Shown here piece after piece: positions 1-6,833 of a DNA stretch of 52,314 nucleotides. Made by a program: the position numbers and the translations under genes. The notes under the pieces are model-generated. The model did not search any database. It saw only the letters and a list, made by a program, of their open reading frames with translations, and was not told the origin of the DNA. Numbering within the stretch: the first letter of the stretch is position 1; every line of letters begins with the position of its first letter. The DNA lies in NCBI RefSeq assembly GCF_029439455.1, contig NZ_JAQFVG010000317.1, positions 1 through 52,314 on the forward strand, read 5' to 3'. The stretch is from Caballeronia sp. BR00000012568055 (GTDB lineage Bacteria; Pseudomonadota; Gammaproteobacteria; Burkholderiales; Burkholderiaceae).

Positions 1-85
1 GGACGATTCAGCTAAAGACGCATCGCGCGTGACGCCCACGCTTAGCCATTACATGGAAATCGTCGCCAGCGTCGAACGCGCGTAA
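1..85 (+). CDS. 3' end of an unidentified gene (partial)
   Basis: A reading frame is open from base 2 to a TAA at 83-85 and would encode about 27 residues ending in YMEIVASVERA. Its start lies outside the window. I do not recognise the family from this short tail, and an open run of this length in GC-rich DNA could arise by chance. The likely promoter of the next gene follows shortly after, which fits a gene end here. Confidence 0.35.
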   Translation, partial: DDSAKDASRVTPTLSHYMEIVASVERA

Positions 86-134
86 ATCATGCCGATTTGT
101 AAAATAATTCTTCAGATTTAAGACAAGTCCATGA

Positions 135-163
135 TCCACAAGGGAATTTTATGCGTATATAAT
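135..163 (+). promoter_or_regulatory. Putative sigma70 promoter of the lytic transglycosylase gene
   Basis: A perfect TATAAT lies at 158-163. A weak -35 (TCCACA, 4 of 6 matches) lies at 135-140 with a 17-base spacer. Transcription would begin around 170, just before the ATG at 193. The surrounding DNA is noticeably AT-richer than the genes. Confidence 0.5.
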
Positions 164-192
164 GCGGCTTCCTTTAGCTCCCAGCCGGACCG

Positions 193-735
193 ATGCGTCG
201 ATTCCTTCTTCTACTCTCGCTTACGCTAAGCCTTTCGCAGACCGCCCACGCACAGCAAGCCATGCCGAACGCAGGCAATGCGTCCGCGCAGGACGCCGCG
301 CAGCAGGACCCGAAGGCGCAGCAAGCCAGTCAGAAGATTTCGGAATTGATCACGCACAAGTTTGGCGTGGCGCGCGCGAGAGCAGAAACCATTGCGCAAG
401 CGGTAATGAGTTCCGCGTCGAAATACTCGCTTCCTCCGGCGCTGTTGCTCGCCATCATCTCGATTGAATCCCGCTTTAAGGAAACCGCGATCGGCCCGAA
501 TAACGCCACCGGGCTGATGCAGGTCGTGCCGTCCGCGCACAAGAGTCTCGTGCGCAACAAGGATTTGAAGGATGCCGAAGATAATATCGATGCAGGCTCG
601 GCCATTCTGCACGGCTATCTCAAGTCCGCACAGGGCGATATCGATACGGCATTGAAGAGTTACGGCGGCTCTTACGCTTATGCCGAGAAAGTCAGCTTGC
701 GAGTGAAGTCGTTCGAACCCGCTGCCGGTCAATAA
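193..735 (+). CDS. Secreted lytic transglycosylase (SLT domain)
   Basis: Cleaves the beta-1,4 bond between MurNAc and GlcNAc in peptidoglycan, acting in the periplasm. Residues 1-21 form a signal peptide (Arg-Arg, a long Leu/Ser core, cleavage near AHA-QQ). The SLT fold runs from about residue 75 to the end. E92 in the SIESRF motif is the expected catalytic glutamate and is followed by the family motif ATGLMQVVP; a YGGSYAYAEKV segment closes the domain. At 180 residues it is a compact stand-alone enzyme without LysM or other cell-wall-binding domains. A consensus -10 lies 30 bases upstream. No operon partner is evident, since the next gene is on the other strand. Small SLT proteins of this kind also serve secretion machines, but no such genes are nearby. 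Confidence 0.85.
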   Translation: MRRFLLLLSLTLSLSQTAHAQQAMPNAGNASAQDAAQQDPKAQQASQKISELITHKFGVARARAETIAQAVMSSASKYSLPPALLLAIISIESRFKETAIGPNNATGLMQVVPSAHKSLVRNKDLKDAEDNIDAGSAILHGYLKSAQGDIDTALKSYGGSYAYAEKVSLRVKSFEPAAGQ

Positions 736-825
736 ATCTCTTTCTATGATTTGCGCCGCCGCGTGGCGGATGCCGCATTCCTGCTTGCGACGATCGCGCT
801 CGCGAACGCGTGGGCTCTAAACAAC

Positions 826-1203
826 TTAATAGCCCTTTTGCATCGAAGTACCGCCATTCGAATTCATGCCGTTCGAATTCATCGGGTTGGTCGGCGCGCC
901 ATTCTGCATGGTGCCGTTCTGCATCGAACCGTTGCCCATGCCGCTCTTAGTACCCGTGCCCGTGGTGCCGTCTTGCGAGCCGCCCATACCTGCGCCTCCC
1001 ATGCCGACGCCGCCGCCCTTCCCAGCAGCCGATCCGCTGCTGCCTGAGCCGTTACCGCCGCCGCCTGCTGCACCCGCCGCCGCGCCGCCGCCTGCACCGC
1101 CACCGCCCGCTCCACCGCCGCCACCGCCTGCCTGCGCATACACGCCGCCCGACAAGCCCAGCATCAGAGCCGATATCACCAATTTCTTAGTAGTCGCGTT
1201 CAT
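826..1203 (-). CDS. Exported glycine-rich low-complexity protein
   Basis: A 125-residue protein of unknown function. It starts with a signal peptide (MNATTKKLVISALMLGLSG, cleavage near VYA-QA), so it should be exported. The mature part is almost entirely Gly, Ala and Ser. First come long Gly runs at about residues 26-60, then a Gly/Met/Asn/Thr part with short repeats such as NGSMQNGTMQNG and NSNGMNSNGG. There is no recognisable enzyme domain and there are no cysteines. The start is supported by a GGAGA ribosome site about 7 bases before the ATG. It lies on the same strand as the next Gly-rich gene, with a 119-base gap. Similar proteins are common and poorly conserved in Burkholderia relatives. 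A surface or matrix role is possible but unproven. Confidence 0.6.
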   Translation of the reverse strand: MNATTKKLVISALMLGLSGGVYAQAGGGGGGAGGGGAGGGAAAGAAGGGGNGSGSSGSAAGKGGGVGMGGAGMGGSQDGTTGTGTKSGMGNGSMQNGTMQNGAPTNPMNSNGMNSNGGTSMQKGY

Positions 1204-1322
1204 TGCAAGTCTCCAAGATCAGGGGTCGTTCATCGCTATGTATGAATAGCGATGAACGTACTTGCATTAGCGCAAACCATGTGCCGCATACCAACGCCAA
1301 TTCAACGCCAATTCAGCGCCAA

Positions 1323-1643
1323 TCAATAGCCGCACGGCACATAGGCACGGCGATAACTGTCGTAGCACGCTTGCGGCGGCGGTGCGGGTTGCGCATAAAC
1401 CGGTTGCGCGTACGTGGGTTGTTCGTAGACCGGCTGCGCATAAGTCGGCTGAGCGCTCGCCACCGACGTCACCAGAGCGCCGAGCACTGCGCCGCCAATC
1501 AGCGCACCGACGATCGCGCCGCCGTTGCCGCCACCGTGACCATGACCGCCGTATCCACCATATCCGCCGCGTCCATGTGCCGATGCCTGGCCCGCCACCG
1601 TCAAACTACCGATCATCAACAAGACAAGTGCAGCGCGTTTCAT
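1323..1643 (-). CDS. Exported Gly-rich protein with glycine zipper and Tyr/Gln/Pro repeats
   Basis: A 106-residue protein of unknown function. A signal peptide covers about residues 1-22 (cleavage near ASA-HG). Then come a HGRGGYGGYGGHGHGGG stretch, a hydrophobic glycine-zipper segment (GGAIVGALIGGAVLGALV, about residues 41-58) that could insert in or associate with a membrane, and several QPxYxQP repeats. The C-terminal tail carries two cysteines (ACYDSYRRAYVPCGY) that could form a disulphide. A GGAGAAGCTC ribosome site precedes the ATG. It is probably an envelope protein. Confidence 0.65.
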   Translation of the reverse strand: MKRAALVLLMIGSLTVAGQASAHGRGGYGGYGGHGHGGGNGGAIVGALIGGAVLGALVTSVASAQPTYAQPVYEQPTYAQPVYAQPAPPPQACYDSYRRAYVPCGY

Positions 1644-2030
1644 GAGCTTCTCCGTTTCCCGTTAGCCGGGTTAGTGAGAACGATCTTAAGCAAAGGCTTT
1701 AGAAATAACTGCTGCGTTTGGTAACTGTGCATTTCAACGATTACAAACTCGGCTTTCTCAAATACTTCGGATTTCGAACTATCTAATCGACATGTAACAA
1801 GGCTCGCAAAATTCGCTAAGCGGTAACACTTTGGAGACTTGAATCGGTAAAGCACGCTTAGCGCATTTTGCTAAGCAGCGTCTTCTACCTGCGCCGTATC
1901 AATTGCTAGCGACTGGTTACCCTTTGTCACCAGAACGACGTCAACGAAGCGAAAAGAAGCAGCGTTTTCATCGGCAGCGCGGCACCAAAACAAACGCCGT
2001 GCTTGCCAATAACTAAAGGGAGTTGAATTC
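1644..2030. other. Intergenic region with GCTAAGC inverted repeat
   Basis: A 387-base AT-richer gap between divergent genes, so it should hold promoters for both. GCTTAGC (1856-1862) and GCTAAGC (1870-1876) form a perfect 7-bp inverted repeat with a 7-base spacer. A third GCTAAGC lies at 1815-1821. No T-run follows, so an operator is more likely than a terminator. No gene is seen here. Confidence 0.4.
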
Positions 2031-2504
2031 ATGAAGAAGATCGTCGCTGCCCTCGCATCCGCCATGCTCGTCTCCACCGTGTTCGCGCAAACCGCCGCGA
2101 CCGATGCCGGCAAGGCGCAAATCAAGGCCAATCAGGAAAAGGCCGAAGCACAAGCCATTGCCAACAAGAAGAAGACCGAAGCTCAGGGCGATGCCGCCAA
2201 GGCACAGGCATCGGCTAATGAAGACAAGGCGTCCGCTCAGGCCGATGCCAACAAAGAAGCCGCGAAGGTAGCGCAGGCGACCACGCCGGAGCAGGCATCC
2301 GACGCGCGCGGCAAGGCCACCAAGGCACAGGCGAAAGCCGACAAGAAGAAGCACGCTGCACAGTCCAAGGCGAATCAGAAGAAGCAGGACGCAGCCAAAG
2401 ATGCCGACGTGGCGCAAGCAAAGGCCGACAAGCAAAAAGTCGAGGCGCAAAGCGACGCAAACAAGGCGGCCGCCGATGCGAAAATAGACGCGGCGAAGAA
2501 GTAA
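2031..2504 (+). CDS. Exported Ala/Lys/Gln-rich repeat protein, predicted long helix
   Basis: 157 residues. Residues 1-20 form a signal peptide (KKIVAALASAMLVSTVFAQ). The rest is built almost wholly from Ala, Lys, Gln, Asp, Glu and Asn in loosely repeated units such as KANQEKAEAQ, KADKKKHAAQ and KADKQKVEAQ. There is no Pro except one in TTPEQ, and no Cys or aromatic residue in the mature part. This predicts a long charged helix or coiled coil, resembling the TolA middle domain or group 3 LEA proteins in composition only. AAAGGGAG lies about 8 bases before the ATG, and a strong terminator follows, so it is a single-gene unit. The function is unknown; stress protection or an envelope spacer are guesses. 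Confidence 0.65.
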   Translation: MKKIVAALASAMLVSTVFAQTAATDAGKAQIKANQEKAEAQAIANKKKTEAQGDAAKAQASANEDKASAQADANKEAAKVAQATTPEQASDARGKATKAQAKADKKKHAAQSKANQKKQDAAKDADVAQAKADKQKVEAQSDANKAAADAKIDAAKK

Positions 2505-2587
2505 GGGAGGCCGGCGTCAACGCATCGCGCATCGGGTTTTCGCTTAATTCGCTTTATTTTGCTTTAAGCGTATTCGATGCGTTTCGG

Positions 2588-2616
2588 AAGGGCGAGTCTT
2601 AGGGCTCGCCCTTTTT
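2588..2616 (+). terminator. Rho-independent terminator
   Basis: GGGCGAG (2590-2596) pairs with CTCGCCC (2605-2611) and is extended by AA/TT. A run of five T follows. It terminates the Ala/Lys-rich gene. Confidence 0.85.
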
Positions 2617-2922
2617 CCATTTCTGCGCGCTTTGGAATCAGCGCGCATAATGGCCCGCACTTCCTTGGCCAGACAAAACTTCTTCGCCATACACTTCAAA
2701 GTTTTTTAGGGCGCGCGCCCGTTTTTTGCTGAAGCAACAACTTCGAAGCTTCATGTCTCATACGCGTCACATCGGGCCGTAATCATCTGATGGCCGACGC
2801 ATTCCTTCCATGTCATTGCATTCCCCGCAGCACTTGAGCAGCAGCTAAGCAGCAACGTACGCCGCGCCTTTGCCTCCAAGCGAAACGCACGCGAAGAAAA
2901 CGCCGCATAGATGGAGACGTTC
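2617..2922. other. Intergenic region upstream of egtD
   Basis: About 300 bases with no supportable gene. It holds a GGGCGCGCGCCC palindrome at 2709-2720 flanked by T-runs, and the ribosome site of egtD (GGAGA, 2913-2917). The partner gene egtB is not here. Confidence 0.5.
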
Positions 2923-3891
2923 ATGACTCAACCTGCCTTGTCGCCCCGCTTTCCCAATGCTTTCGCCGAAGCCGTTTTCGTCGGCTTGTCCAAGCAGCCG
3001 CAGAAAGAGCTGCCTTCGATGTATCTGTATGACGAAGTGGGTTCCGCGCTGTTCGAAGTCATTACCGCGCTGCCGGAATACGGCGTCACGCGCGCCGAAG
3101 AACGCGTGCTCAAGGACCACGCGACGGATATCGTCGCGGCCTTGCCGGGGAATGTGAAGGTCGCGGAATTGGGCAGCGGAAGCGGCCGCAAGACGCGCCG
3201 CATTCTCGAAGCGCTGTGCAAGAAGCAGCCGACCGATTACCACCCGATTGAAATATCGCGCACTGCTTTGCAATTGTGTCGCCGCGAATTGGGCGATATC
3301 GAACGTGTGTCGATTGTTGGACACGAGCGCGATTATCTTGCGGGCTTGTCCGAAGTCAGTTCGAAACGTAACGATGGCGAACGCCTGCTGGTGCTCTTTC
3401 TAGGCAGCACGATCGGCAATTTTGCGCGGCTGGCGGCGACGAAGTTTCTGTGTTCGATCCGCGGCATGCTCAAGCCCGGCGATGCGCTCTTGCTCGGCAC
3501 CGATCTCATCAAGCCACTCGATACGCTGATCGCCGCATACGACGATCCCATCGGCGTGACGGCGGCGTTCAATCTGAATCTGCTGGCGCGGATCAATCGC
3601 GAATTGGGCGGCAATTTTCCGATCGATGCCTTCGAGCACGTCGCGCGATTCAATCCGGATGTACGCAGTATCGAAATGCATTTGCGCGCCAAACGTGCGC
3701 TTTCCGTACGCGTGCGCGATGCGGATCTGCATATCGGGTTTCGCGAAGGCGAGACGATCTGGACCGAAAGCAGCCACAAATATTCCGCCGATGAAGTCTC
3801 GCCCATTGCCGCCGATGCGGGCTTCGAATGCACGCATCAGTGGCGGGACGAGCAATGGCAATTCGCGGAAAGTCTGCTGGTCGCGCGCTAG
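2923..3891 (+). CDS. egtD: L-histidine N-alpha-methyltransferase (ergothioneine synthesis)
   Basis: Transfers three methyl groups from S-adenosylmethionine to histidine to give hercynine, the first step of ergothioneine synthesis, in the cytoplasm. The 322-residue length fits the family. Family features: N-terminal LPSMYLYDEVGSALFE and ITALPEYGVTRAE, the SAM-binding loop ELGSGSGRKTRRIL, FLGSTIGNF, and a C-terminal IWTESSHKYS segment. I chose the ATG at 2923 (MTQPAL) because GGAGA sits 5 bases before it; an in-frame ATG at 2911 overlaps that site and is less likely. The usual partner egtB (sulfoxide synthase) is not adjacent. The gene converges on acyP with 4 bases between the stops. Confidence 0.9.
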   Translation: MTQPALSPRFPNAFAEAVFVGLSKQPQKELPSMYLYDEVGSALFEVITALPEYGVTRAEERVLKDHATDIVAALPGNVKVAELGSGSGRKTRRILEALCKKQPTDYHPIEISRTALQLCRRELGDIERVSIVGHERDYLAGLSEVSSKRNDGERLLVLFLGSTIGNFARLAATKFLCSIRGMLKPGDALLLGTDLIKPLDTLIAAYDDPIGVTAAFNLNLLARINRELGGNFPIDAFEHVARFNPDVRSIEMHLRAKRALSVRVRDADLHIGFREGETIWTESSHKYSADEVSPIAADAGFECTHQWRDEQWQFAESLLVAR

Positions 3892-3895
3892 GAAA

Positions 3896-4192
3896 TCAGT
3901 GCTGTTCGAAGCGCTCGTAGCGCTTCTCGACGTGACGTTCTTCGCTGTGAAACTCGGTGACGCGGGCATGCGGCGGCCCGCGTCGCAGCCATTCGAGCAT
4001 GAGATCGACCTGATTGGCCGCGCCCTGAATCACGGCTTCAACGGAGCCGTCTTCGAGATTCGCCACCCAGCCGCGCACGCGGAGCGCATGCGCTTTTCTG
4101 ACCGTGTGATGGCGAAAGCCCACGCCCTGCACCACGCCTTTCACATGCACATAATAAGTTTCGATTCGGGTATCCAGATCCGGGCCGGACAT
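3896..4192 (-). CDS. acyP: Acylphosphatase
   Basis: Hydrolyses the carboxyl-phosphate bond of acylphosphates such as acetyl phosphate or 1,3-bisphosphoglycerate. The 98 residues match the family core: VKGVVQGVGFRHHT with the phosphate-binding Arg, then VRGWVANLEDGSVEAVIQG with the catalytic Asn, then a basic/Glu-rich tail. It lies 57 bases downstream of the receiver-kinase gene on the same strand, so it may be read from the signalling operon. A link between acyl-phosphate level and phosphorelay output is only a speculation. Confidence 0.9.
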   Translation of the reverse strand: MSGPDLDTRIETYYVHVKGVVQGVGFRHHTVRKAHALRVRGWVANLEDGSVEAVIQGAANQVDLMLEWLRRGPPHARVTEFHSEERHVEKRYERFEQH

Positions 4193-4249
4193 CGCATTTT
4201 CCTCATGAATGATCGTCGATACGCCGCATTGTAGGCGTGTTCGATGATG

Positions 4250-5380
4250 TCATCCGAGACGGAACGGTTGCGCGGCATCGCTGCGCGCGTGCGGAACGCG
4301 TGGCAGCGTGACTTCGAATACGGTGCCCGCTTCGTTGGTCGAACGCGCGGTGACGTCGCCGCCGTGCATCTGCGCAATTTCACGCGTGATGTAGAGCCCC
4401 AAACCCAATCCGCTCGATTCACTCTGCCGACGTCCCGATCGATACGGCGCAAACAGCGTCGGCAAGACTTCAGCAGGAATCTCGCCCGCGTTCTGCACCA
4501 CGATCACCACTTCATCCACGCGCCCTTCCAATCGCACCTGAATGGCCGAGCCATCGAGTCCATGTTGAAGCGCATTGCCGATCAGATTCGAGAACACTTG
4601 CGAAAGCAGATCGCCATCGCCCTGCATGAGCGTATCGCCGTGGCGCAGCAGGAAAATGCGCCCTTTGCCCACGCGCGCCTCGTATTCCTCGATGATGTTC
4701 TTCGCCAGCGTCATCAATTCGACGGAACGCGGCTGCAAGGTCACGCGTCCGCCGCGCAAGCGCGCGAGGTTCAGCAATTGATCGACCATGCGCACCATGC
4801 GCATCCCGCTCGATTTGATGCGCGTGCCGATATTCGCGACGTTCTCATCCTTGACAAACCGCGCCAGATATTCCGCCGATGCAATCACCGCAGAAAGCGG
4901 CGTGCGCAAATCATGACCGAGCACGGCCATCAGCATTTCGTTTGCATCGAGTAATTGCTGGACGGTGGCGAGTTGCGTCGCGAGCTGCTGTTTCTGCCGC
5001 TCCATTTGAATGAACACATCCACCTTTGAATTGAGGATGCGCGAATCGAACGGTTTGTAGAGAAAGTCCACCGCGCCCGCTTCGTAGCCGCGAAACGTGC
5101 GGCTCGCGTCCTGCGCGGTCGCGGTCAGAAAGATGATCGGCACATGCGCGGTGCGCGGACTGCCGCGCATCAGCTCCGCAAGCTCGAAGCCGTCCATGCC
5201 GGGCATATTGACGTCGAGTATTGCCAGCGCGACTTCGTGCTTGAGCAGCAATTCCAGCGCATCCGGTCCCGATTCGGCCTTCAGCACCGACAAATCCGGC
5301 CGCGCGAGCGAGGCTTCGAGCGCGGTGATGTTGTTGCGGATATCGTCGACGATCAGCACGTGAATGGGTTGGGTCATCAA
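4250..5380 (-). CDS. Response regulator-histidine kinase (REC-HisKA-HATPase)
   Basis: A 376-residue cytoplasmic protein. The N-terminal receiver covers about residues 1-122 (IHVLIVDDI acidic pocket, LAILDVNMPGMDG phospho-Asp site, FLTATAQ, and the FLYKPFDS lysine). A short coiled linker follows, then a HisKA domain with the phospho-acceptor His in LGHDLRTPLSAV (about residue 156) and a HATPase domain with N-box NLIGNALQHG and G-boxes GLGLGLYITREI. It has no membrane segment, so its input is probably phosphotransfer to its own receiver. It begins at an ATGA overlap with the cheB-like stop, so the two are translationally coupled. It is the last signalling gene of the leftward operon. Confidence 0.9.
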   Translation of the reverse strand: MMTQPIHVLIVDDIRNNITALEASLARPDLSVLKAESGPDALELLLKHEVALAILDVNMPGMDGFELAELMRGSPRTAHVPIIFLTATAQDASRTFRGYEAGAVDFLYKPFDSRILNSKVDVFIQMERQKQQLATQLATVQQLLDANEMLMAVLGHDLRTPLSAVIASAEYLARFVKDENVANIGTRIKSSGMRMVRMVDQLLNLARLRGGRVTLQPRSVELMTLAKNIIEEYEARVGKGRIFLLRHGDTLMQGDGDLLSQVFSNLIGNALQHGLDGSAIQVRLEGRVDEVVIVVQNAGEIPAEVLPTLFAPYRSGRRQSESSGLGLGLYITREIAQMHGGDVTARSTNEAGTVFEVTLPRVPHARSDAAQPFRLG

Positions 5381-5988
5381 AGTCCTCTGTCCTTCTGGTT
5401 CTTCTGGTTCTTGCCAGCGACGTATTGCGTCAGACGCATCGCCATTTCATCGAGCGTCAGTTGCTCGGTCACACCACCTTCTCGCAGCGCCGCCTGCGGC
5501 ATGGCCTGCGCGAAGGCTGTATTCGGGTCCTGCGCCCAGCATTCGCCGCCCGCATCGAGAATCGCGCGGGCGCCGCGTGCGCCGTCATCGTTCGCACCGG
5601 AAAGCACGATGCCCAGCAAACGCTCGCCATACGCATGCGCGGCCGTTTCGAACAGCACGTCCACCGAAGGCCGCGAAAAGCGCACGGGCGGATCGACCGA
5701 TAAAGCAATCGATGGCGGCGCGCCGCCTTCCGCTTCGACCATCATGTGATAGCCGGGCGGCGCGAAGTAGATGGTGCCCGGCGCGATCACGTCCTTATCG
5801 AACGGTTCGACGACATCCATTTCACAGCGCTGCGCGAACAGATCCGGCAGCAGACTCGGCTTGCCCTGCCGCACATGCACGACCACCAGCACCGTCGCCG
5901 CGAACGTGCGCGGCAGCGCGGGCAGCAGATAATTCAACGCCTCCACGCCGCCCGCCGATGCCCCGATCACGACTGCATCGATGCTCAT
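5377..5988 (-). CDS. CheB-type protein-glutamate methylesterase lacking a receiver domain
   Basis: The 203 residues correspond to the catalytic domain of CheB only. The catalytic Ser is in GASAGGVEAL, the His in VVVHVRQGK, and the Asp in LSGANDDGARG. Classical CheB proteins carry an N-terminal receiver that controls the esterase; here it is absent, so control must come from partners. The tail ends in a QKNQKDRGL low-complexity segment. The gene starts 3 bases after the cheR-like stop and overlaps the next kinase gene by 4 bases. No methyl-accepting protein is encoded nearby, so the target may not be chemotactic. Confidence 0.88.
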   Translation of the reverse strand: MSIDAVVIGASAGGVEALNYLLPALPRTFAATVLVVVHVRQGKPSLLPDLFAQRCEMDVVEPFDKDVIAPGTIYFAPPGYHMMVEAEGGAPPSIALSVDPPVRFSRPSVDVLFETAAHAYGERLLGIVLSGANDDGARGARAILDAGGECWAQDPNTAFAQAMPQAALREGGVTEQLTLDEMAMRLTQYVAGKNQKNQKDRGL

Positions 5989-5991
5989 GGC

Positions 5992-6828
5992 TCATACCTT
6001 CTGATAAAGCCGCTCGCGCGGATTGAAGTCCGCGAATTGATCGGCGTACTTCGAAAAACGCAGGCTTTCCTTGCTGCCCAGGCCGAGAAAACCGCGCCGC
6101 ACGAGTGAATCGCTGAACAGATTCAACGCACGGTCCTGCAATGCGCGATCGAAATAGATCAGCACATTGCGGCACGACACCAGATGCGCTTCGAGAAACA
6201 CGCTGTCGGTGGCGAGACTGTGATCCGCGAACACCACGCGCGACTTGAGCGTTTGCGAGAACTTCGCTGCACCATACGCCGCGTGATAGTAGTCCGACAA
6301 GGAACGCTTGCCGCCCGCCGCGAGATAGTTCTGGCTAAAGCCCGCCATGCGATTCAGCGGATAAATACCGTTTTCTGCCTGCCGCAAGGCTTCCGCGTTG
6401 ATGTCCGTCGCATAAAACACGGTGCGGTCGGCGATCTTCTCTTCCGCGAACAAGACCGCGAGCGACCACAATTCCTCGCCGCTGCTGCATCCCGCGACCC
6501 ATACTTTGATAGAGGGATACGTCTGCAGAATAGGCACCACCTGCTCGCGTATCGCCCGAAAATAGTGAGGATCGCGGAACATTTCGCTGACCTGCACGGT
6601 GAGATACTGAAACAGCTTAGCGAACAGCGTCGGGTCGCGCAGAATGCGTTCTTGCAGATGCGAAAGTGTCGGCACCTTGAAATCCTGCACCGCCTGCGCG
6701 AGCCTGCGCCGCAGCGAACTCACCGAGTAATGCCGGAAGTCGTGCTGATACTTAAGGTAGATCGCTTCGAGAATCAGCTTCAGTTCGATATCGAACGTGG
6801 CGTCTTCTTCGTGCTTTGCATCGTTCAT
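5992..6828 (-). CDS. CheR-type protein-glutamate methyltransferase
   Basis: SAM-dependent methyltransferase acting on glutamates of receptor-like proteins. It has the CheR N-terminal helical domain (DIELKLILEAIYLKYQHDFR, then SSLRRRLAQAV) and a Rossmann domain with VWVAGCSSGEELWSLA and VSCRNVLIYFDRALQ. About 278 residues; no TPR tail. Two adjacent ATGs (6831, 6828) follow just after the stop of the preceding kinase. I favour this region over an upstream ATG at 6861 that would overlap that gene. Gene order and spacing indicate one transcript with the hybrid kinase, CheB and receiver-kinase. Confidence 0.88.
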   Translation of the reverse strand: MNDAKHEEDATFDIELKLILEAIYLKYQHDFRHYSVSSLRRRLAQAVQDFKVPTLSHLQERILRDPTLFAKLFQYLTVQVSEMFRDPHYFRAIREQVVPILQTYPSIKVWVAGCSSGEELWSLAVLFAEEKIADRTVFYATDINAEALRQAENGIYPLNRMAGFSQNYLAAGGKRSLSDYYHAAYGAAKFSQTLKSRVVFADHSLATDSVFLEAHLVSCRNVLIYFDRALQDRALNLFSDSLVRRGFLGLGSKESLRFSKYADQFADFNPRERLYQKV

Positions 6829-6833
6829 CATGA

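Noticed and set aside
826..1203. Direct repeats or CRISPR-like array in the Gly-rich gene
   Set aside because: The repetition is GGC/GCC codon runs coding for Gly; there are no uniform spacers.
2709..2720. GGGCGCGCGCCC palindrome with T-run as a terminator
   Set aside because: The stem would have only 4 pairs with a 4-base loop; no gene ends just before it, and a better terminator is at 2588.
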